Positions 13,878 to 19,697 of a stretch of 19,697 bases of DNA are shown piece after piece; position 1 is the first letter of the stretch; each line of letters begins with the position of its first letter. The stretch covers positions 1 through 19,697 of the forward strand of contig JAKMGM010000038.1 in assembly GCA_022424925.1 (NCBI GenBank), in the 5' to 3' direction. The position numbers and the translations under genes are program-made. The notes under the pieces are model-generated. The model was not told the DNA's origin, made no database searches, and saw nothing but the letters and a program-made list of their open reading frames with translations. The stretch comes from Candidatus Poseidoniaceae archaeon. Lineage in GTDB: Archaea > Thermoplasmatota > Poseidoniia > Poseidoniales > Poseidoniaceae.

Positions 13878-16800
13878 ATGATGTCAAGCAAAGTATTGGG
13901 TTCATCCGGCAAAATCGTCGGTGCAATCCTACCGGTTTTGCTGTTTGTTTTCGCATCCCTTTCTCCACTCTTGACCAATGCCGACCACAGAGATGAAAAT
14001 CTGCAAGGCGGGCATCAAATCTCTTTCGTTGAATCAGACGGCACATGGATAGGGCTCGACCAACCATGGGGACAATACGCCCGTACACCAACACACAACG
14101 GATCAATGCCAGCGCACGGACCAGATGGTGGTCCAGAACAAGGAAGTGTTGATGATGTTTCGGTCTACGGTGTCGTAGAGAGCCCGGTAGTCAACTGGGT
14201 CGGACTCGACTCGGGTGCTGACGCATACGGTTCGGTCATCGGAGACTTTTCGAGCAGCATTACTGCACCATTATCTGCCTATGAGCGATGCGGCGCAGGG
14301 GAATTGTTTGCAGTCATGGTTTGGACAGATGGGGTTGAGAGCGTCCTCAGCATCGTGACCGGGGATGAAGCAAAAATAGCTTGGCAAGTGAACCTTGGAG
14401 AAACCAATGACATACGTGCCACCCCAATAATCCATGACGTCGACAGTGATGGAAAGCCCGAGATACTCGTCGTTTACGATACTTCGAGTTCGCTTCATAT
14501 CGATTTGTGGTCACCCGAACTTACATGTTCAGAGTCTGGGTGGCAGAAAAGCGGCCATACGAATGAAAAAGTATGGACATACAGTACCACTGATTACAGG
14601 ATTGGCATTGGAAGCCCTCATACACCATCAAGCCAAACCAACCATCGCTCAGTGACACAACCGCTCCTTGCTGACCTTGAACTCGACGGGATTCCGGAAC
14701 TTGTTCTTGCCGTAGTCGAGGAAAGCACCGATGATCCGACAGTGTTGTCTTTTTCCCTTACCACCAGTGTTCCGAACGACCCTGACTGGGATGTCTCCTT
14801 GGATCGAGGAACCCACCCCTCTGACCCCACGTGGGCTGCTCTTGATGGGACCACTTCGGTTGTTGTCCTTACTACAATCGATTCCAATTCAGGTAACATG
14901 TGGATTTGGAGAATCGATGGTGCCTCAGGCTCGCTCGATTGGGAGCGTGTAGCTGTACAAGGAACTGACTCCGATAACGATGCGCCTCGACTACGGCTTC
15001 CTGGCCCGGTTATCGTGCAACTTGACGGGGATGCTGCTCCAGAAATGGTCTTGACAATCCCGACTGATTCTAACGGCGCCACTTCGGGTAGCGGTGCACG
15101 ATTTGTAGGAATGGAACTCACTTCGACAGATGAGATTTTTAATTTCCGTGCACAAAATGGATATGCAGATGCACAACCGTTGCCTGTTGACACAACTGGT
15201 GACGGCATTCACGACCGATTGTGCTGGGTCACTTGGTATTCAGAATCTTCGATATCATTCAATCGTAAAGGGATGTTAGGTTGTCACGACATCAGTCTTG
15301 AAACACCTCTGAAAGAGTGGACTCGAGACCTGCAGCGAGGAACTGGCAATGACAACGATGAAATCGCTGTATCTTCGCCGATTTGGATGGATATCAATGG
15401 GAACGACGAGCCGGAAATAATCGTGGCCTTTGGACAGCGGCTCTGGGCGTTCGATGGTAACACGGGTGCATCGGCAGATATCAACAACGCATGGTCTTCA
15501 CCGCTCGCAATGCCACACCGTGTTTGGGCAAGCCCAGCAATTGCCGACATGGATGGTGATGGTACGCTCGATATCCTCGTTGGGGACGTACTTGTTTCTC
15601 AAAGCGTTGCTGACTTCGCACCGTTAGCAGATGGGAGGGGCATTAGTTTCAACCCAGCAGAACCGGACCCTGGCCAACAAGTGACCATTACCGGGCAATT
15701 TTCCAATATCGGGACAATCGAAAACGATGATGAACTTGATGTTGTCTTGCTTTTAGACGGTAACGAAGTCAAACGCGAACGGTTTGACGATGTGGAACCA
15801 GTTGCCCCTTCAGGTGAGGGCGGTCCTCGCACGTTCAGTACGGTGATACTCGCTGAACTCGGCGTTCACAACATCACCATGATTCTTGATGTCAACCAAA
15901 ACTTGACCGAAGCAAGAGAAGATAACAACATGGTTTCAACAGAACTCATAATCGTTGAGCCTCATGTAGCCCAAATTGAAATTCCTCCAGACATCACCCG
16001 TATATCACCGGGTTCGAGCGCTACCATAGAAGTTCAACTTGAAGCGACCGGTTCTCGAACTGCAGACTGGACACTGCACATTGATGACACAGCACTTCCT
16101 GATGGCTGGTCATTCACGCCACAGAATCCTTCAAGTCTACAACAAAATCTCGTTCCAAACAATCCAGTGACTGTTGTGTTTGACGCCAGTATACCCGGAA
16201 ATGCACTGGGCGATGAGAACAGTTACGTGGACCTTACTTTGGTGTACGACGAAGATTCCTCAATACTGACGACTGTTCGCATGCCTCTGGAAGTACTGCG
16301 CACTCGCGGACTCTCTGTAACGGGTCCCAGCGGCTTAGCATCGACCGATGGATATGGACGTATTCAAGATGTGGCGAAGGCTTGGCTGGTGGTAGAAAAC
16401 CTTGGCAACGCCCAAGAATCGACAGCATCAATCGACTGGACTGCAACATCTTGGGGGGGCTCACCGTCGCTCCACACGGCTGAGGGGACCGAAATTTTCG
16501 CACTTACACTTCAACCCAAAGAAAGCATTGAGGTTTTTGCACACCTCGATGTGCCTGCAAATGTTGTGCTAGGGTCGAGTACTTCCACAACCTTGACCTT
16601 GTGTATCGGAAGCGGTGATGATGCATTGTGTGAGGACTTGCTGGTACGCTATGCTGCTGTAGCAGTAACCGTTGAATCGTTGCACACACGCAGCTTACCA
16701 AACTCAACACTCTCGTGGCATGTCGAGGCGGATGTCCCAAGTTCTGGGACACTTGGTTGGAGCGTACTTGATGCTCAGATGGTACAGAACGGCTGGCAGT

Positions 16801-19613
16801 GGTCATCAAGCGGTGACCTGACAATCAATTCATCCATGCTTGAAATTTCTGGGCAGAGTAACGGTTTTGCCGAAGGGACGCTAACGCTCTACATCCCACC
16901 GGACTCTGTTCCACAACGGCACTTTTTCACAGCCAGTGACACTGTTCAAGAAAATGCAAATCTCACTTTTTCGCTGCAAGTTCTGCAAATATTCCGTTCG
17001 CAAGCAACATTGCTTGAACCGCTCCCGCAAGCGTCTGAAACAACAGTTTCGATGAACGTTTCCGAACCTCAAAATGTGCGATTACGACTCGAAAACCCCG
17101 GCAACGGTGTGGATGAGTTCCTCCTAACGGCCACAGCACTCCCAATTCTCGGGCAAGAAACGGCTCCGAGTGTTCACTTTGAATTCATTTCACAGGAACA
17201 ACGCACACTCGGTCCACTCGCGTCGAGCATTGCAACCGTCCAAGTCACCCTCAGTGAAGAAGTTCCAGCACAGGAACCGTTTGAGTTGGAGTTTACCTGG
17301 TCCTCTTTGGGCGACAGAACGGTACATGACACTGTTTCACTGTTTGTCGAAGCAGAACCCGACCACAGATGGGACATCAATATCACCAGTGGAATTGATT
17401 CGCTCGCCTCGCCGGGTGAGGAAGTTACTGTATCGTTCGCTGCACACAATGCAGGCAATGCAAACGATACATTGGTCATTCGGCCATCGTTTTCGTACCA
17501 GTACGCAGGGGATGACTCATCGCTCTGGGAAAGTGACACGTTTGTTGGACAGCAACTGGAAGTGAATGAATCTGACAACTATTCGTTTTCCTTTACTGTG
17601 CCAACCACTGCGTGGGCAGATTCAGTTACGAATTTGACCTTAGGCATCTACTCGGATGACATCCTTGTGGACACGGTGAGCCTTCGTTACACAGTGCGGC
17701 ATGTGTCTGGTTGGAGTTTCAATCTCGCAAACACTTCGCTGACCATACACCCAGATGGTCAAAACCTCACGCTCAATGTCGAACAGCGGGGTAACGCTCC
17801 ACGTGCACCATACTATGACAAGGCTGGCGCTGGATGGAATATATCGTATCCGGAGAGCGGAGACTTAGTCGCTCCCGGTGAATCTACGAGCGTCACTGTT
17901 TTTGTACTACCCCCCGAAGGAGCGATTGCTGGTGAAATCGGCATCTTAAAAATCCGAATAAGTGATGCAGATGGTTCTGGTTCAACCGTTCAAGAAGTAC
18001 CAGTTCGAGTGGGTGAGGCACCAAACATTGCACTGGATTCCAGAGGAATATGGAGAATCAACGATTTGGGTGGATTGCCAACTGCCTGGATTGAAAACTC
18101 GGGCAATGATGTTGCGGTACTCCAACTTGGAGTATCCGGCCTGCCAAATGGCTGGACAGTTGAAGGTCCAAACCAAGTTGTTGTTGCGCCTGGGCAAGTG
18201 TACGGAATTCCGCTCAGTTTACTTCCAAACACGGGCTGGAGTGGCGAGCGATTCCTCGCAACGCTCGAAGTAACACACCCGGTTCTTGGGCTTCAGGTTC
18301 TGGGCATCGAAGTGGAAAAGGGGAAGTTCGGATTTTCCTCGTCACCAGTTGTTCAATCGATGGCCGATAAAGAAGTCGAAATTATGCTGAATGCAAACCT
18401 CAACGCTAACGATTTGACAAGCAATGATGATTTTAGAACTGTTGAAAATTCTATACTCGTCACCATGGGCTCAAACCCGAACGAAATAATCCTCGTGTCT
18501 GACAGCGATTCTACAGAATCTCTCTCACTCTATTTGTTCGGCTATCAATTGCCAAGTGTAGCAGTTGACTGTGACCTCTCGAGTACTGCATTCAGCCAAC
18601 TCGGCATACAGGCCATCAGCGGGCGAGTTGGCAGTTGTAACATTCTTGCCGGCGACGCAAATGTGTATGCTACCATGATACTGACCAGTTCGAAGGGTGA
18701 GCGAATACCTTTGGAGCAGAGCACAATTGAACTCGGTGGCAATGAATCGGGTGTCTACGATATTAACATCACTTCATGGTTACCGGATGCTGGTGCTCTT
18801 GGCGTTGAAGTGATGGTGATCGATTCATACGGTCGAACTTTAGTGACAACCACGCTTCAAACTGTAGCCCGGAGCAGTGGATGGAACATTGGAATCTACT
18901 CGTTCACTACAGAAGATGGTGACCTTACAATTAGTATCCAAAGGGAGCAGTATCAAAGGTTGGCTGATGTCACATGCCGGATTGAGGTTGTGGACAAAGA
19001 ATCTTCATGGACGACAACACGTATCGTCGATATTGTGAGTTCCGATTACGCCCCAGTAGTCTTCATCAGCAACCCCCAGGGAATCACGGACAAGCACCTG
19101 CTTGAAGCAACGATCCAATGCGATGCACCGTACGATATTGATGACAATCCCGAAGACGATACCGTGACGGCTGTATTTTATGCAAAATCGAATCCAATCG
19201 TTGAACAAAGCGAGGCTTTTACAATCATCATCGTTGCGAGCATACTTCTGATTCTCGGATACTTCACAGGCATGTTGAGCACCAAACATGAACAAGAAAA
19301 CACTGAAACTATTGTCAAGAAAGAGCGTTCAACGACTGATGTGGCGTCAACACAACCTGAACCAATTGCTGACGGTGAAAACACTGACGATGCTGATGAC
19401 TTTTCGTTTGAGCCGATCGAAAATACACTGATCGAGGTTATTGAATCACCTGTTGAACGTTCTGAGGAAACAACCGAAATCATTGATATTGATGAAGAAG
19501 GCGATGTAAGTGCATCTGGCCGCCTTGCATCTCTACGTGACGAAATCGAAAGCGGAGAGCGCAAACCAGAAACCCGGGAAGAGAGAATGCGACGGTTGTT
19601 TGGCGACAAGTGA
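13878..19613 (+). CDS. Giant secreted, membrane-anchored surface protein with FG-GAP-like, CARDB-like and NEW3-like domains
   Basis: 1911 residues. A signal peptide (hydrophobic about 12-34, then NADHRDE) directs export. Residues about 100-580 hold an FG-GAP/VCBS-like propeller with Asp-rich calcium-type loops: DVDSDGKPEILV (187), DLELDGIPELVL (266), QLDGDAAPEMVL (381), DTTGDGIHD (438), DINGNDEPEIIV (505), DMDGDGTLDILVGD (557). A CARDB-like domain spans about 585-693. From about 695 to 1750 come Ig-like NEW3 or NPCBM-associated-type domains marked by N-x-GN turns near 839, 1072, 1189, 1301 and 1405 and by GW motifs (PDGWSF, PNGWTV). One membrane helix lies about 1780-1801, followed by a 110-residue acidic tail ending in a charged helix. 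Many N-x-S/T sequons suggest glycosylation. It probably acts in adhesion or binding of polymers; no catalytic domain is seen. ATGs at 13878 and 13881 are equivalent choices. Confidence 0.93.
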   Translation: MMSSKVLGSSGKIVGAILPVLLFVFASLSPLLTNADHRDENLQGGHQISFVESDGTWIGLDQPWGQYARTPTHNGSMPAHGPDGGPEQGSVDDVSVYGVVESPVVNWVGLDSGADAYGSVIGDFSSSITAPLSAYERCGAGELFAVMVWTDGVESVLSIVTGDEAKIAWQVNLGETNDIRATPIIHDVDSDGKPEILVVYDTSSSLHIDLWSPELTCSESGWQKSGHTNEKVWTYSTTDYRIGIGSPHTPSSQTNHRSVTQPLLADLELDGIPELVLAVVEESTDDPTVLSFSLTTSVPNDPDWDVSLDRGTHPSDPTWAALDGTTSVVVLTTIDSNSGNMWIWRIDGASGSLDWERVAVQGTDSDNDAPRLRLPGPVIVQLDGDAAPEMVLTIPTDSNGATSGSGARFVGMELTSTDEIFNFRAQNGYADAQPLPVDTTGDGIHDRLCWVTWYSESSISFNRKGMLGCHDISLETPLKEWTRDLQRGTGNDNDEIAVSSPIWMDINGNDEPEIIVAFGQRLWAFDGNTGASADINNAWSSPLAMPHRVWASPAIADMDGDGTLDILVGDVLVSQSVADFAPLADGRGISFNPAEPDPGQQVTITGQFSNIGTIENDDELDVVLLLDGNEVKRERFDDVEPVAPSGEGGPRTFSTVILAELGVHNITMILDVNQNLTEAREDNNMVSTELIIVEPHVAQIEIPPDITRISPGSSATIEVQLEATGSRTADWTLHIDDTALPDGWSFTPQNPSSLQQNLVPNNPVTVVFDASIPGNALGDENSYVDLTLVYDEDSSILTTVRMPLEVLRTRGLSVTGPSGLASTDGYGRIQDVAKAWLVVENLGNAQESTASIDWTATSWGGSPSLHTAEGTEIFALTLQPKESIEVFAHLDVPANVVLGSSTSTTLTLCIGSGDDALCEDLLVRYAAVAVTVESLHTRSLPNSTLSWHVEADVPSSGTLGWSVLDAQMVQNGWQWSSSGDLTINSSMLEISGQSNGFAEGTLTLYIPPDSVPQRHFFTASDTVQENANLTFSLQVLQIFRSQATLLEPLPQASETTVSMNVSEPQNVRLRLENPGNGVDEFLLTATALPILGQETAPSVHFEFISQEQRTLGPLASSIATVQVTLSEEVPAQEPFELEFTWSSLGDRTVHDTVSLFVEAEPDHRWDINITSGIDSLASPGEEVTVSFAAHNAGNANDTLVIRPSFSYQYAGDDSSLWESDTFVGQQLEVNESDNYSFSFTVPTTAWADSVTNLTLGIYSDDILVDTVSLRYTVRHVSGWSFNLANTSLTIHPDGQNLTLNVEQRGNAPRAPYYDKAGAGWNISYPESGDLVAPGESTSVTVFVLPPEGAIAGEIGILKIRISDADGSGSTVQEVPVRVGEAPNIALDSRGIWRINDLGGLPTAWIENSGNDVAVLQLGVSGLPNGWTVEGPNQVVVAPGQVYGIPLSLLPNTGWSGERFLATLEVTHPVLGLQVLGIEVEKGKFGFSSSPVVQSMADKEVEIMLNANLNANDLTSNDDFRTVENSILVTMGSNPNEIILVSDSDSTESLSLYLFGYQLPSVAVDCDLSSTAFSQLGIQAISGRVGSCNILAGDANVYATMILTSSKGERIPLEQSTIELGGNESGVYDINITSWLPDAGALGVEVMVIDSYGRTLVTTTLQTVARSSGWNIGIYSFTTEDGDLTISIQREQYQRLADVTCRIEVVDKESSWTTTRIVDIVSSDYAPVVFISNPQGITDKHLLEATIQCDAPYDIDDNPEDDTVTAVFYAKSNPIVEQSEAFTIIIVASILLILGYFTGMLSTKHEQENTETIVKKERSTTDVASTQPEPIADGENTDDADDFSFEPIENTLIEVIESPVERSEETTEIIDIDEEGDVSASGRLASLRDEIESGERKPETREERMRRLFGDK

Positions 19614-19653
19614 GAAGCAAGGGCTTATCACCGCTTGACGATGGCGAGAGACC

Positions 19654-19697
19654 ATGGAACTCGAACAGTTTCAAGGCGGCACCTCCCCCTTCATCAC
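19654..19697 (+). CDS. Possible start of a downstream gene (cut by window edge)
   Basis: An ATG at 19654 opens a frame reading MELEQFQGGTSPFI up to the edge. A TATA-like stretch (GCTTATCAC, about 19624-19632) lies about 25 bases upstream, the distance for a leaderless archaeal transcript. An ATG at 19641 in another frame also stays open. Only 14 codons are visible, so neither the gene nor its product can be named. Confidence 0.3.
   Translation, partial: MELEQFQGGTSPFI

Noticed and set aside
14618..15208. 196-residue minus-strand ORF inside the giant gene (and a similar one at 17174-17578)
   Set aside because: Low-complexity Ser/Pro/Thr shadow of the coding strand with no ribosome binding site. 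The plus frame has signal peptide, domains and membrane anchor.
1..19697. CRISPR array, insertion sequence, integrase, or tRNA-linked integrated element
   Set aside because: No spaced direct repeats, terminal inverted repeats, transposase or integrase motifs. Neither tRNA has a duplicated 3' end within the window.

Overview
The window looks like chromosomal DNA of a planktonic archaeon. The archaeal markers are an archaeal-type alanyl-tRNA synthetase, RtcB RNA ligase, the Rpo7-Spt4-eS24-eS31 gene block, an archaeal (GEK1-type) D-aminoacyl-tRNA deacylase, an HVO_0476-like zinc-finger protein, and TATA-like boxes at archaeal spacing. A giant repeat-rich surface protein, a membrane-anchored subtilase and moderate GC point to the Thermoplasmata side, most likely Marine Group II (Poseidoniales). 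That placement is inference from gene content and protein style, not a search result.

Layout. Positions 1-1733 (minus) hold alaS, cut by the left edge. It diverges from rtcB (1848-3323, plus) across about 115 bases with one central AT-rich box. A small coiled-coil ORF (3324-3509, minus) abuts rtcB tail to tail. Then come two convergent tRNA genes, tRNA-Thr(GGT) plus and tRNA-Ser(GGA) minus. A tight plus-strand cluster follows: a six-helix membrane protein with a cytosolic double zinc ribbon, a group II-like cysteine desulfurase whose start overlaps the previous stop (TAATG), and a membrane-anchored S8 protease. A class I SAM methyltransferase (minus) faces this cluster.

Positions 8359-9162 (plus) encode an HVO_0476-like zinc-finger protein that abuts proline dehydrogenase (9163-10140, minus). 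Behind proline dehydrogenase lies dtdA (10202-11209, minus). A beta-rich protein of unknown function (11246-12175, plus) diverges from dtdA. The minus-strand information-processing operon rpo7-spt4-rps24e-rps27ae (13605 down to 12327) follows, with overlapping or nearly touching genes and GGAGGTG-type ribosome binding sites. The rest is one 1911-residue secreted or anchored protein (13878-19613): signal peptide, FG-GAP/VCBS-like propeller, CARDB-like domain, several NEW3-like Ig domains, one membrane helix and a charged cytosolic tail. The right edge may cut a new gene beginning near 19654.

Functionally, much of the window serves translation and transcription: tRNA charging, RNA ligation, two tRNAs, D-aminoacyl-tRNA clearance, RNA polymerase stalk, elongation factor and two ribosomal proteins. 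Proline oxidation and cell-surface functions sit among them. No gap without a gene exceeds 300 bases. The largest unexplained spacers are 3510-3663, 12176-12326 and 13712-13877. I saw no insertion sequence, CRISPR array, integrase or phage gene. The part least explained by known biology is the membrane zinc-ribbon protein / cysteine desulfurase / subtilase cluster, followed by the giant surface protein with its conserved-looking cytosolic tail.
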